From Dromiciops gliroides (taxonomy: Eukaryota > Chordata > Mammalia > Microbiotheria > Microbiotheriidae): a stretch of DNA of 64,000 nucleotides. The notes beneath the pieces are model-generated. The model was not told the DNA's origin, did no database searches, and worked only from the letters and a program-made list of their open reading frames with translations. Position numbers and translations under genes: made by a program. This document shows, one piece after another, positions 43,890-54,935 of this stretch (positions are counted from its first letter, which is position 1; each line of letters starts with the position of its first letter). The stretch covers positions 186,001 through 250,000 of the forward strand of contig NC_057866.1 of assembly GCF_019393635.1 (NCBI RefSeq), written 5' to 3'.

Positions 43890-44810
43890 ACACTGAAGTG
43901 CTGAAGCTGCTCATCTTTTGTCAGTCCATCGCCTTAGGGCCCTTAATGATTTCACCGGGATCTCTAGTCCCTCCACTCCTCCTCCCTTTCCCGGCACTGG
44001 CTACACTCTCCTCCCCTTGTCTCCTGGTCCAAGATAACTCCTTGATGACTCCCACTAACTGGGTGTCCCCCAAGCCTCCCTCCTGCACCCTCCTCTCTTT
44101 CGCTTTTATACTACCTCGCTTGATGAGTTCCCCAGTTCCCAATTGAATCCTATGAATTCAGTTACCATCCAGGACTAACCTCTCTCTTGACCTCCAGCCC
44201 CCCTCCCCCCAACTTCTTCTTGCACATGTGGAACTGAACTTTCCGTAGACATTTCAAACTCAACACATCCAAAAGAGAACTCAGCATGTTTCCCCTCAAA
44301 CTTTGCCCTCTCCCATTATTGTGACGTCCCAGTCCCCCAAACTCACAACCTATGGGCCATCCTCAAACTCTAACACAACTACACATATCCAATCTGTTGC
44401 CGAGTCTTTCCATTTCTACCTTCACCACACCCTTCCTCTAAGTCCCTTTCTCTCCATTCCCCTGGTGCAGACGGGAGGTGGGGGTCTGCCTGCCTACAGG
44501 GCACCCTCCATTCAGCCTCCAAAGTGATTTTCCTAAAGCTCAGGTCTGACCAGGTCACCCCCTGTTCAGTGAGCACCAGTGGCTCCCCATCACCCGCAGG
44601 ATGGAGCACTCAACTTCTGGCCCTGGCCCTGGCCCTAAGTGTCCAGTCTTCCTGCATATCCCTTTCCTCTATGCTCTCTATGGCCTCACACAGCACACCC
44701 CATCTCCCATCTCTGGAGCTTTGAAGCTCTTCATACTCAGCTGTTGCTACTTTCTGCTGGAGGCCTTTCCAAGTGTCCCCTTAGCCCCTTCTGCTAGTAT
44801 ATATATATAG
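43890..44810 (+). mobile_element. L2-like LINE 3' part, plus
   Basis: CCTTGATGACTCCCACTAACTG, CAAACTCAACACATCCAAAAGAG, CCAAAGTGATTTTCCTAAAGC and GAGCACCAGTGGCTCCCCATC follow the standard L2 3' order. Confidence 0.75.
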
Positions 44811-45420
44811 TAGTAGGCTTCCGCCAGTCACCAACGACCATGGATCAGTGCCTTGAAGAGCCACAGGCCACAGTGTGGCTGTGCAGTCCAATATGGGAGC
44901 CACAGCTCCTGAGTGACTTATAACCGGTAACTGCCAAATCCCATGTTGTATCTACCCCATGAGGAGTAGCTGGAGTGTCCTCTCCAGGGTGCTGGCCTGG
45001 GCGGATCAAAATGGAAAACAAGCTGTTGCCCATGCAGCAGGTTTTCCCTCTCCTCGACATTGGTGGATCCAAAGGAGAGTCAGAGCCAATACCATTTGGC
45101 ACCAGTGCCGCTGCAGGAGTTGCCAGAGGGATGTGATGCCCAACATCCAACTGCCTAAGGGACTCTGACTCCTGATTTTTCCTCGGGGTTAACTCCCAAA
45201 GCTTTTCCCATATATGGGTATAGCCGTAAGGCAGCTGAGGTTTAAAATCAGGGTTCCTTCCCCCTAGTCAAGTTGCCTGCCAAGGCTAACAAGCCCCACC
45301 TGCCCGAAGTGACTGGTTTTAAGGCGCCAGTGACTCGCCTTCACCCCTTCTCCTGTTAGTGGAAACAGTTCTGCCACAAGAAAAACAGGAGTTGGTCTTT
45401 GGTTGTCACAGGCTATTTGA
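44811..45420. repeat. Unclassified interspersed-looking sequence
   Basis: GGCTTCCGCCAGTCACCAACGACC to GCCACAAGAAAAACAGGAG has the look of an old amniote LINE 3' UTR (I recall similar text around RTE-like elements). No coding frame is supported. Confidence 0.35.
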
Positions 45421-45871
45421 GATACACTCCATTGGAGCATTTTATAGAGAGTGGGAGCTTATCCCCACTCCCACCCCAGCATTTTCCATGTTCATTTCTC
45501 CCATTAGAAGATGATATGCTTCAAGTCAGGTACTATCTTTGCCTTTCTTTATCTCCCCAGGGATTAGCCCAGTGCCTGGTACATGATGACAGTTTCACAA
45601 AGCTTGTTGACTAACTGATTGGCCTGTTTTACTAGAAGCTATGGGCCAAGAATTGTTTGGATTGTACAGTTGAGGTGAGATGGAAAATACCTAGTTAGCA
45701 ATCCCACAAACTGCTTCATGTTCCAATGGTTTTAAGTAGCTGTCTCCTGGCCAGGAGAGCGCTGCTATTCACTGTGGGTGTGTTTTGTTCTTGGGAGACT
45801 CTTTTGTGTGTAGGAGAAAATAAATATCTTTCCCATACCCTTTTCCACACTGTATTCTGCGGAGAATCTTC
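45421..45871. other. Non-coding, includes an L2-like minus/plus tail
   Basis: TCAAGTCAGGTACTATCTTTGCC..TCCCCAGGGATTAGCCCAGTGCCTGG (45513-45580) is an L2-type 3' end in plus orientation. The remainder is unassigned. Confidence 0.5.
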
Positions 45872-45887
45872 CTACTTCCCCATTCTT

Positions 45888-46036
45888 TTTTTTTTTTTTT
45901 AGTGAGGCAATTGGGGTTAAGTGACTTGCCCAGGGTCACATAGCTAGTAAGTGTTAAGTGTCTGAGGCTGGATTTGAACTCAGGTACTCCTGACTCCAGG
46001 GCTGGTGCTCTATCCACTGTGCCACCTAGCTGCCCC
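45888..46036 (-). mobile_element. Main SINE, minus
   Basis: Perfect 16 bp TSD CTACTTCCCCATTCTT at 45872-45887 and 46037-46052. Confidence 0.95.
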
Positions 46037-46309
46037 CTACTTCCCCATTCTTGGGGGGAAACCTTAGATATGAACCACAACTGGGAGGATGAACAGGAAG
46101 AAACCCTGACTGGAATCGGGGAGGCCAGAGCCACTGAATGGAGGACCCTGCTCTCTACTTTGGAGAGTATATGTGTTGGTGGTGTTGGTGGGGGGAGGGG
46201 GGATTCCATGACACATTCTACGCCTTCTCTCTCACCTGGATTGTAGCCCTTGAGTAGATGGCCTTGCTGTGGTCATCCCTCCTGAATCATCCATCAGAAT
46301 CTGAAAGCT

Positions 46310-46605
46310 AGGGCACACCAGAGTGAGTTCTGGGCCTGAAGTTAAGAAGATCTGAGTTCAGATCCCACCATTTTGACTAGCTGAGTGACCCTAGACAAGT
46401 CCCTTCACCTCCCTTAACTGTAAAATGGAGGTAATAACATCACCTACCTCCAAGGATGGTTATGAGGAAAAGTCTTGTTGTTGTTGCTTAGTTATTTCAA
46501 TCACATCCAAGTCTTCAGAGCTCCAGATGGACTAGTATCTGTAAAGAGCCCAACACAGCATTTGGCGCACAGTAGGTGCTATATTAGTGGGAGCCATTAT
46601 TATTA
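46310..46605 (+). mobile_element. MIR-like CORE-SINE, plus, with an insertion
   Basis: GACTAGCTGAGTGACCCTAGACAAGTC, AACTGTAAAATGGAGGTAATAAC and tail GTAAAGAGCCCAACACAGCA..TAGGTGCTATATTAG. Between 46467 and 46533 a foreign piece (TTGTTGTTGTTGCTTAGTTATTTCAATCACATCC) looks like an RTE-type SINE tail. Confidence 0.7.
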
Positions 46606-46901
46606 TTTCCTGTTCTTAGGTGAAGGAATATGGGAAGCAGCCTTCTATGAGGGAAGACTCCAGGGGTGCAGTCCAACAAAGAACCAGACCCAACAGCTGA
46701 GATGCTGTTTTCTGGAGCAGCTTCCTTCCCTGTTACTCTTTGGAGTTTGTCAATGAACTGGAGAAGAGGGTAAATGCTTTGGAGCAACCACTTAGCAGTT
46801 GAGCCAGGGAGGACCCTTCTCCCAGCTTACTGCTATATGTTCTCAGGAAACAGCCCTTTCTAAAAAGTTAATGGAGGAAAAAAAATAAAAAGTTAATGGT
46901 G
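46606..46901. other. Non-coding spacer
   Basis: Nothing recognised. Confidence 0.3.
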
Positions 46902-47052
46902 GGGCAGCTAGGTGGCACTGCAGTGGATAGAGTACCGGCCCAGTATTCAGGAGAACCTGAGTTCAAATCCAGCCTCAGACACTTGACACTTACTAGCTGT
47001 GTGACCCTGGGCAAGTCACTTAACCCCAACTGCCTCATCAAAAAGAAAAAAA
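46902..47052 (+). mobile_element. Main SINE, plus
   Basis: Full length with a 2-base insertion in the head (GGCACTGCAGTGG). No clear TSD. Confidence 0.9.
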
Positions 47053-47739
47053 ATATTACTGGAGATGAATTGGTTAAAATGATATTTGGGTGGCCATCAA
47101 TGGGTCACTAAGTGGTATAAAGGAGAGACTAACAGTGACCAACAACATGGCAGCATGTGAAGTAGCTTGAGCTGGTAACCTTAAAAGAATCGCCCCAAGT
47201 CCTCAGGATCAGCCCTAGAACTCTGAGGGGGAATAGGTTGCCTTGCTTGAGGGAGAAATGGGAAGATACCCAGACTTGACTTGGGCTACAGATAACAAAA
47301 AAAGATAAATAACCAACCTTTCCCGTTAGCTCCTCCCTCTCCCACTGGGAACCAAGAGTTTCATGATGGTGTGAGCTCAGAGCGAAATTCCCTCCACCAG
47401 ACAAGGGGGTGGCCACAGGGGCCATATTTGACAAGGCTATTGCTATCTGGCTTCTGAACCCCAGCAGGACAGCTGCAAATGGACATTGGGAGCCAGGCTA
47501 GAGGAGCAGGGTGCTTAGGGGTTAGTGTACTGGTAGTCCCTTCTCTGCCTTCTTGGACAAGATTGATTCTCTTGGTGTCTCTTTTGGAGGGTTCTTAATT
47601 CCAAGTTCAAATAGTCAGTCAAGAAACATTGACTATGTACCAGACACTATGCTAAGCCCCAAAGTCAATTCTTCTGTATAGCCTTTGGGTAATATCTTTT
47701 CTGTTGGTGCAGGAGCACCTTGGTCTCTTCAGCAACACG
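47053..47739. other. Non-coding, small L2-like tail
   Basis: CATTGACTATGTACCAGACACTATGCTAAGCCCC at 47626-47660 is an L2 end in minus orientation; no gene seen. Confidence 0.4.
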
Positions 47740-48090
47740 TACTGACTGATTGGCCTTCACCTAAAGAGGAATCTCCTTGTAGTAACCCAATAGATGGCAC
47801 TCCTTTGCCCCACCATCATGCCCAACCTTTGCCAAGTCTTACCAACATCTGCCACCACACCATCTCTCATCTAGGTCACCTCTTTCTCATCACTGTGGTC
47901 CAGGCCCTCATCACCCCCCACACCTTCCCCATCCTCTGACTACTGCAATAGCTGCTTCTGGGGCTTCAAATCTCTCCTCACCCTCCACTTGCCTAAAAAA
48001 GTGATTTTTCCTAAGGCACAGATCTAAGCATGTCATTCTCTTGCCCAAGAATCTTCCATAGTCCCCATCTTGGGCCAGATGCAGACTGGC
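47740..48090 (+). mobile_element. L2-like LINE 3' fragment, plus
   Basis: CATCACTGTGGTCCAGGCCCTCATC, GACTACTGCAATAGCTGCTTCTG and TCTAAGCATGTCATTCTC are in L2 order. Confidence 0.7.
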
Positions 48091-48416
48091 TACAAATGCC
48101 CATTTTGGAAGTGGAGAGATGGAATTATTATGGGGAACTGGACAATGAAGACAAGTCCTTACAGCATGTGCGGATGTTCCCTGCCTGATTCCAATCCAAC
48201 ATGTTTCTTGGAAACTTGGAGTTTTTGGGTTCCAGCCATGATGACACATGGTTAATACAATGGAATGATGAAAAGACTTCCAGTTGGTTTTGTACAAAAA
48301 ATTAATTACTAATAACTAGATCTAATTTGGAAAAAATATAACTATAATTGGACTTATGACAAATTATAACTATATGAAAAATTATAGGTTTAGAAAAATT
48401 ATAATTGGGCCGTAAA

Positions 48417-48433
48417 TCCCATCTGGGTCGCCA
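48417..48433 (-). promoter_or_regulatory. Retroviral primer-binding-site-like sequence
   Basis: The minus strand reads TGGCGACCCAGATGGGA, placed six bases after the end of the LTR at 48440. TGGCGACC is the start of many ERV primer-binding sites; the tRNA is uncertain. Confidence 0.55.
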
Positions 48434-48439
48434 TTAAAA

Positions 48440-49682
48440 TGTAGAATATTTTAAATGACTAGCCCAATTTGGGGGCTAATCTGACTGGAGGACTAATCTG
48501 GGGACTTTTGACTGTTTGGCTATCTGACTTCGTTAATTTAATGTGGGCAGTTTATAAAGTTCCACCACACTGCTCCCAAATTGATAAACTAAAGATTAAG
48601 AAGCCTCTTAACCAAATAGTCAAAGCAGAGTTTATTTATGAGATACTATTTAAATTAAGAATACAGGGAAATAAAATGTACAACCTGATTCCACTTTGTG
48701 TCTTTGGAACTTCTTGAATACAATAAGGGCCTTAGCCGCCTCCAGCCTCAGGACACATTACACTTTCCCTTGTTTGTAATAAGGCCTGTAACCTTTTTAA
48801 TACAATAAGGGCCTTAGCAGCGCCTCCCCTCAGGGTATGTACTTTCCCTGCTCAGCTACTTTCTTCTAACTCCTCTTAATCTTCACTTTCTCCAATTTAT
48901 ACCCTGTGCTGACCGCTTCTGTACTCTCCGCTGCCTCCTGTTAAGTCTGTCTTCTGCTGCCTTTGCTCCTAGTCCTGCATTGCTGTTCCTCTCGTCCCCG
49001 TCTCTCCTTTCTAATCTCATCAGCCGCCCTCCTTGACCTCTTCTCAGCCTCTCTCTTCCGTCCTTCTCCCCTTAACCAGCCCTTGCTGTCTCACTCCCAG
49101 GTTTATATATACCTTTTCTTCTCTCCACTCAAATCTCGGGGCTTCCTGCGCCCCCACAGACCAAGCTAATCTGCCAGTCAGGGCTGAGGCTGGGGGTGGG
49201 GGGTGCGTTTGAGCCTCCACGTGCCTCAGCACAGGCTATCCGGGATCTTTTGGATAGCTCCACTCAGGTCGGAGGGAGCCGGGGGCTTTCTCTTTTGGAA
49301 GAGTTCCCCCACCAAGAGAAAGGGTTCTCAGGGCCAAAAGGGGGGAGGTACACCATGGCCACCCAGATCAGTTTGAGCACCATCTCTCCTAAGACTTTTC
49401 AAGCACAAGGGAAGAGTGTCTCCTCAATTGGGAGATGTTTTTAGTCACTTCTGCTCTTGCTATATGACCTTTGTAAAGATGCTTTTCTGAAAGCTAATTG
49501 TCATCTGGTAAAATGATAGAGGGGAGGAAGGACAGCAAAAGATGGAGGTTCATTGCTGTCTAATATTATGACAGTATTAGAAGTCGAAGCCCCCTCAGGG
49601 TTACACCTAAAACCATGAAGGGAGATGTAGTCTCCCCTCAGGAAACCTAATTTGTATGAGTGGCCTAGTGAGGGGTGCTACA
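48440..49682 (-). mobile_element. 5' LTR of an ERV, minus, about 1.24 kb
   Basis: Plus-strand ends TGTAGAATATT and GGTGCTACA give complementary TGTAG/CTACA termini. TTTATT near 48632 is the poly(A) signal on the minus strand. The primer-binding-like site next to it means this is a 5' LTR with a stub of internal sequence; the coding part is missing to the left, where L2 sequence is met by about 48090. A direct GAATACAATAAGGGCCTTAGC-type repeat occurs twice inside (48714-48735, 48800-48819). Confidence 0.7.
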
Positions 49683-49852
49683 GAATCAATGGGGCCAAAA
49701 ATAATCAATAATAATACAACTAATTCAAAATAATTTTTATTAAATACAAACAAATAATCAGCAATGTCTACAGATAAGCCTTCTAGGTTCCTGCTGGGGG
49801 TGGGGAGTGTATGTGGCGAGGAATTCATGGGTCAATAATAATAGCTTATATG

Positions 49853-50001
49853 GGGGCAGCTAGGTGGCACGGTATATAAAGCCCCAGCCCTGGATTCAGG
49901 AGGACCTGAGTTCAAATACTGCCTCAGATACTTGAAACTTACTAGCTATGTGACTCTGGGCAAGTCACTTAACCCTTATTGCCCCACAAAACAAAAACGA
50001 A
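49853..50001 (+). mobile_element. Main SINE, plus
   Basis: Perfect 16 bp TSD AATAATAGCTTATATG at 49837-49852 and 50002-50017. Confidence 0.95.
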
Positions 50002-50061
50002 AATAATAGCTTATATGCTCATAGATGTCAAATAGGAAGATACCAGTTTAGATAGAATTCT

Positions 50062-50440
50062 CCAAAGAGACAGAGAGGGCGACAGAGATAGAGATGGAGA
50101 CAGAGTAAGAGAGACTGAGAGATAAAGAGACAGAAACAAAGAGAGACTGAAAGAAGGAGAAACAGAGGGAAAGAGAAACAAAAAGAGAGACAGTGAGTCA
50201 GACAGAGACAGAGAGAGACAGGGAGGGGGAGAAAGAGAGAAGAGACAAAGAGAGGGACATAGAGAGAAGAAAGAAAAATAGAGAGAAACAGACAGATGGA
50301 GAAGGAGAGAAACAGAGGGGAAGAGAGGGAGAGAGACAGGGAGAGAGAGAGACAGACAGGGAGGAAAGAGGGAGAGAGAGAGAGAAACAGAGGAGAAAGA
50401 GGGAGAGATGGAGAGGAGATAGAAGAGAGACAGAGGATAA
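50062..50440 (+). repeat. Purine-rich GA/GACA repeat
   Basis: Almost unbroken purine on the plus strand with scattered C; low-complexity frames here are not genes. Confidence 0.92.
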
Positions 50441-50454
50441 AATACACAATTTTA

Positions 50455-50935
50455 TTACAAAAGGCCAAAAAGCTTTTGCACAAACTAAATAAGTACAATT
50501 AGAATTAAAAGGGAAACAATTGGGGGAAAAAATCTTTGTGAGAAAAGTCTCTAATAAAGGCCTACTATCCAAGACAGAAAAGAAATGGGGAAGAATGTGT
50601 ATAAACAGAAACAATTCCCTGTAGACAAGTGGTCAAAGGATATTAACAGGCAGTTTTCTAATGAAGAAATTTAAGCTGTTAATAGGAAAAAATGTTCCCA
50701 AACATTAATGAGATAAATGCAAATCAAAATATCTCTCAAGTGATAAAAGACTGCTTGAATTCAAAGTGAAAGAGGAAAAGGACCAATCTATACAAGAAAA
50801 TTTCTAGCAGCACTTTTTATTGAACCAAAGAACTGGAAACAAAATGAGTGCCCATCAATTTAGGAATGGCTGCGCCAACTGTGGCATACCACTGTGCTGA
50901 AAGAAATAAAGAAATATGATAAATGCAGAGGAACA
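50455..50935 (+). mobile_element. L1 ORF2 fragment, plus
   Basis: AAAAAGCTTTTGCACAAACTAA, AATAAAGGCCTACTATCC, AAGTGGTCAAAGGATATTAACAGGCAG and CATCAATTTAGGAATGGCTG are L1 ORF2 landmarks in order, with several deletions. Confidence 0.82.
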
Positions 50936-50937
50936 TG

Positions 50938-50949
50938 GGAAAGGGAGAG

Positions 50950-51002
<53 letters not shown>

Positions 51003-51110
51003 AGAAACAGAGAGGGGGAGATGAAAAGGAGAGGGACAGACAGAGTGGGGACAGAGGGATGAAGAAAGAGACATGGGGGAGGATGAGGAGGACAAGGAGG
51101 AGGGAGGGAG

Positions 51111-51185
<75 letters not shown>

Positions 51186-51290
51186 AGGAGGAGGAGGGGA
51201 AGAGGAGGAGAGGAAAGAAAGAGAGAAAGAAAGAGAAAGGAGGGAGGGAGGAAGAGAGAAAGAGAGAGTTGGGAGGGAGGGAATGCTGAA
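50938..51290 (+). repeat. (GA)n and GGA-rich repeat tract
   Basis: Two pure GA runs (about 50952-50996 and 51114-51180) inside a 350 bp all-purine plus strand. Confidence 0.93.
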
Positions 51291-51316
51291 CACTGTGCCA
51301 TTATAATGTCTTTTTT

Positions 51317-51460
51317 GTGTGTGTGTGAGGCAATTGGGGTCAAGTGACTTGCCCAGGGTCACACAGCTAGTAAGTGTCAAGTGTCTGAGGCTGGATTTGA
51401 ACTCAGGTCCTCTTGAATCCAGGGCTGGTGCTTTATCCACTGGGCCACCTAGCTGCCCCA
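51317..51460 (-). mobile_element. Main SINE, minus
   Basis: AATGTCTTTTTT at 51305-51316 and 51461-51472 flank it. A wider 15 bp repeat TGTGCCATTATAATG sits at 51294-51308 and 51478-51492. Confidence 0.9.
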
Positions 51461-51492
51461 AATGTCTTTTTTTTTTTTGTGCCATTATAATG

Positions 51493-52245
51493 AACAAACT
51501 TGGCCCCACAGAAGTCCTGAGGGGGCAGAGCCCAAGGATAGCAAGAAAGAGCCAGGATCCTGGAATGGAATTCCACAAACATGCAGAATACACATCAGAC
51601 CAAATACTGATGAAGAAATCCAAGAACTCCCAGTGAAGTCATTTTTTCCCGGCCCGGGTCTCCGTAGGGAGACAACTGGAGGTCTGTGAGTGGTGCGGCT
51701 GGAGGGCGCATTCCAGTGCCCATGGAAGCTGTGCCCTCGAACAAGTAGAGATACCGGGACTGCAGAGGGGCGTCCCGAGCCCAAGCGGGGCCCACGGGCA
51801 CCTTTCTCACTCCCTCCCTCCTCAGGTTCTTGCCACAGAGGCAGGAAGACCTGAGGGGGAAAGAGGTGCAGAGAGGGAGCGGTCAGGGGCCCTGGGCCCT
51901 CTTCCAAGTGAGTAACAAGTTCATAAGCAGCTGCATCTGGGTGTGGCTCAGACCCCAGGAGCAGGGCAGGGGCTCAGATCCAGTCTCCAGTCCAGGCTCG
52001 TTTCTGCAGAGGAAAAACCAGGGCAGGAATAACAGCCCCAAGAGGAGCCTGCATTGCTTTCAGTCAGAGCCCACAGGGCTTCCCAGTGGGGTGAGCACAG
52101 CAGGATCTATTGCTTCCGACCAAGGACAAGGGGCAGTGCTGTTCCTCAGACCCAAACCAATGTCAGGAACTGGCTAAGTCCAGATCCTGAGTGCCAAGGT
52201 CAGACTTTACCCCAAATCAGACCGCTTGGGGAACACTGAGGGATC
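51493..52245 (+). mobile_element. Possible L1 5' UTR-like sequence
   Basis: GC-rich, with phrases resembling the L1 leader at 25980-26690 (CAGTCAGAGCCCAC, AAATCAGACCGCTTGGGGAAC versus AGATCACACCGCTCTGGGAGC). No ORF1 follows. Frames of 70-140 codons on both strands have no family resemblance. Confidence 0.4.
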
Positions 52246-52289
52246 GGAGGCTTCCAGGCTTAGCTGTCCCTGAGATCCAGAACCACCAG

Positions 52290-52690
52290 GCAGTTAACAA
52301 GCATCTGTGAAGCATTTTCAGTGTACCAGGCACTGCTTAAGTACTAGGAATACAAAGGAAAACAAAAGATCGTCCCTGTCTTCAAGGAGCTTACAGTCTT
52401 CTGAGGGAGACAATGAGAAAACAAATATGTACAAACAAGCTATAGACAGGATAAATAGGAAATGATTAACCGCTAGGTGACTAAGTAATCCACAGGTGTC
52501 AAACCTCTTGGTGACTTGGGAGGGGTAATGAGTTCAGTTTTGGACATCTTGAGTTAAAAATGTCTATGAGACATCCAACCACAATTGGAGATGTGGGACT
52601 GAAGGTCAATAGAGATGTTAGGGCAAAATAGTCAATTTTAGGGTTTTCAGCCTAGATGCTAATTAAATCAGTGGAAGCTGATGAGTTCAA
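52290..52690 (-). mobile_element. L2-like LINE 3' part, minus
   Basis: GTGTACCAGGCACTGCTTAAGTACTAGG..CTTCAAGGAGCTTACAGTC..GGGAGACAATG is the reversed L2 end; CAGTTTTGGACATCTTGAG and GAGATGTGGGACTGAAGG continue it. Confidence 0.7.
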
Positions 52691-52852
52691 GTGTAGTAGT
52701 GTAGAAAGAGAAGAGGAAAGACTAAATGAGAGTACTAGAGGAGAAATGGAAAGATAGATGAGTTATAGAAGAAAGATTTAGCAAGAGAACTAACAACGGA
52801 GAATAAGAAGTACAAAACCTTACTCGAGAAAAACATTTTCCTGAAAATTATA
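52691..52852. other. Short non-coding spacer
   Basis: Nothing recognised. Confidence 0.3.
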
Positions 52853-52865
52853 AACAAATAAGCTT

Positions 52866-53369
52866 TTTTTTTTTTTAGTGAGGCAGTTGGGGTTAAGTGA
52901 CTTGCCCAGGGTCACACAGCTAGTAAGTGTTAAGTGTCTGAGGCCAGATTTGAACTCAGGTACTTCTGAATTCCTTTTCTTTTTTTTTTTTTTTGGTGAG
53001 GCAATTGGGGTTAAGTGACTTGCCCAGGGTCACACAGCTAGTAAGTGTTAAGTGTCTGAGTCCGGATTTGAACTCATGTCCTCCTGACTCCAGGGCTGGT
53101 ACTCTATCCACTGCATCTCCTAGCTGCCCCAAATTGATGTGGTGTTTTTTGTTTGGTTGGTTGGTTTTGTTTTGTTTTGTGGGGCAATGAGGGTTAAATG
53201 ACTTGCCCAGGGTCACACAGCTAGTAAGTGTCAAGTGTCTGTGGCCAGATTTGAACTCAGGTCCTCCTGAATCCAAGGCTGGTGCTTTATCCACTGTGCC
53301 ACCTAGCTGCCCTCAGGTACTTCTGAATCCAGGGCCATTGCTCTATCCACTGAGCCACCTAGCTGCCCG
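52866..53369 (-). mobile_element. Main SINE, minus, split by a second insertion
   Basis: The two halves are 52866-52971 and 53313-53369. The outer TSD AACAAATAAGCTT is at 52853-52865 and 53370-53382. Confidence 0.92.
52972..53312 (-). mobile_element. Two tandem main SINEs inserted as a unit, minus
   Basis: Two complete SINEs (about 52975-53130 and 53143-53312) joined by AAATTGATGTGGTG and a (GGTT)n/T-rich linker. A single 16 bp duplication TCAGGTACTTCTGAAT flanks the pair at 52956-52971 and 53313-53328; no TSD separates the two members. Confidence 0.85.
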
Positions 53370-53404
53370 AACAAATAAGCTTCTTAATGACTCTCTGAGA
53401 CAAT

Positions 53405-53560
53405 GAGTCAACAAACGTTTAATTAAGCACTATTATGTGCTTACTGTGCCAAGCCCTGGGGATACAAAGAAAGACAGTAAGACTGTCCCTGCCCTAAAGG
53501 AGTTTACAATCTAATGGGGAAGACAACACATAAAATGACACTCAACAGTCATGGGAGAAG
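53405..53560 (-). mobile_element. L2-like LINE 3' end, minus
   Basis: TAATTAAGCACTATTATGTGCTTACTGTGCCAAGCCC..AAAGGAGTTTACAATCTAATGGGGAAGAC. Confidence 0.75.
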
Positions 53561-53826
53561 AGAGTACTTGTTGAAGTCCTGAAGCTACAAGGTTTCCCCT
53601 GTTCACTCTCCACCTCCTCCAGTCAGATGGAAGAAGGGGCCCTAGGGTCAGGGGATTCTGAGAAGGTGCAAAAAGATGAGTCTATGGAGACAATTGTATG
53701 ATCCAGGAGCACAACCAGGTGGGAATGACAATAAGAAATATGAAAGCAATGTCCAGAAACTGAGAAAACTAGGTGTCTCATTGCAAAAACAATTGACCTA
53801 AAAACAGATCAAGAAGAAATCATTTG
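53561..53826. other. Non-coding spacer
   Basis: Possibly L1-derived (AAACTGAGAAAACTAGG..) but too decayed to assign. Confidence 0.3.
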
Positions 53827-53838
53827 AAAGTCATGGTA

Positions 53839-53959
53839 TACCAGCCCTGGATTCAGGAGGATCTGAGTTCAAATCCAGCCTCAGACACTTGACACTTAAT
53901 TACTGTGTGACCCTGGACAAGTCGATTAACCCTCATTGCCCCATTCCCCCCCCCAAAAA
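53839..53959 (+). mobile_element. 5'-truncated main SINE, plus
   Basis: Starts at TACCAGCCCTGGATTC. Perfect 12 bp TSD AAAGTCATGGTA at 53827-53838 and 53960-53971. Confidence 0.92.
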
Positions 53960-53971
53960 AAAGTCATGGTA

Positions 53972-54560
53972 CAGAGGCTAAACCTCATATTTTAAGAAAC
54001 CACAAAATAAAATTACCCAGATCTCTTAGAAATACATGGCAAAGTAGAACTAGAAGGTCATAGAAATACAGTCACCTCCTGAAAAAACAAAAAAACAAAT
54101 GAAACTTCCCAAGAACATCACAGCCTCTAGGTCAAAGGGAAAAAACAACACTACAGGGGGCAGCTAGGTGTCATAGTGGATAAAGCACTGGCCCTGAATT
54201 CGGGAGGACCTGAGTTCAAATACAGCCTCAGACACTTGACACTTACTAGCTGTGTGACCCTGGGCAAGTCACTTAACCCTCATTGCCCAGCAAAAACAAA
54301 AAACAAACAAACAACAACAACAAAACCACTGCAGGCAGCCAGAAAGAAAGAATTCAAGTCCTAAGGAGCCACAGTCAGACTCACACAGGACTCATCAACA
54401 ACTACTTTAAGAAAAGAAGAACCTGGAGAATGATCTCCTAGAAAGCAAAGAATATGGGCTTACTGTCAAGAATAACTTACCTAGAAATACAATAAAATCC
54501 TACATGGGGGAAAATTAAGCACATTTAAGTATTACTGATGGAAAGACTAGAACTGAATAG
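53972..54560 (+). mobile_element. L1/HAL1 ORF1-like sequence, plus, decayed
   Basis: FKKPQNKITQ-like TTTTAAGAAACCACAAAATAAAATTACCC, then QAARKKEFKS at 54337-54364, ATVRLTQDSS at about 54370-54400 and KEYGL-like GAATATGGGCTTACTGTCAAG at 54450. Such blocks are known from HAL1/L1 ORF1 3' regions. Confidence 0.6.
54155..54325 (+). mobile_element. Main SINE, plus
   Basis: Head GGGGCAGCTAGGTGTCATAG; CAACAACAACAA tail. Weak TSD ACACTACAG / ACCACTGCAG. Confidence 0.9.
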
Positions 54561-54664
54561 AAACTTTGAAATACAAACATGGGAGTCAAGAGAAGCACAA
54601 AATATGAATTAATCAAGCATAAGGAACTGAATGTGTATAAACTGTTTATATTTTTTTAATCCAT
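54561..54664. other. Short spacer
   Basis: AT-rich, nothing recognised. Confidence 0.3.
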
Positions 54665-54935
54665 GGTTTATTGAGGCAGCTAGATGGCACAGTGGATGGA
54701 ACACCAGGTCTGGAGTCAGGAAGACTTGATTTCAAATCCAGCTTTAAATATTTACTAGCTGTGTGACCCTGGGCAAGTCACTTCACCACTGTTTGCCTCA
54801 ATTTCCTCAACTGTAAAATGGGGATAAATAACAGTATCTACCTCCTAGGGTTGTTTTGAAGGTAGGATGAGTTAATATTGTAAATCACTCAGCATAGTTC
54901 TTGGCATGCAACAGGCACTATATAAATGCTTGTTT
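54665..54935 (+). mobile_element. CORE-SINE with MIR/L2-type tail, plus
   Basis: GGCAGCTAGATGGCACAGTGG head, CORE block, then CTGTAAAATGGGGATAAATAACAG..CTTGGCATGCAACAGGCACTATATAAATGC. Unlike the main SINE it has a long L2-like tail. Confidence 0.85.
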
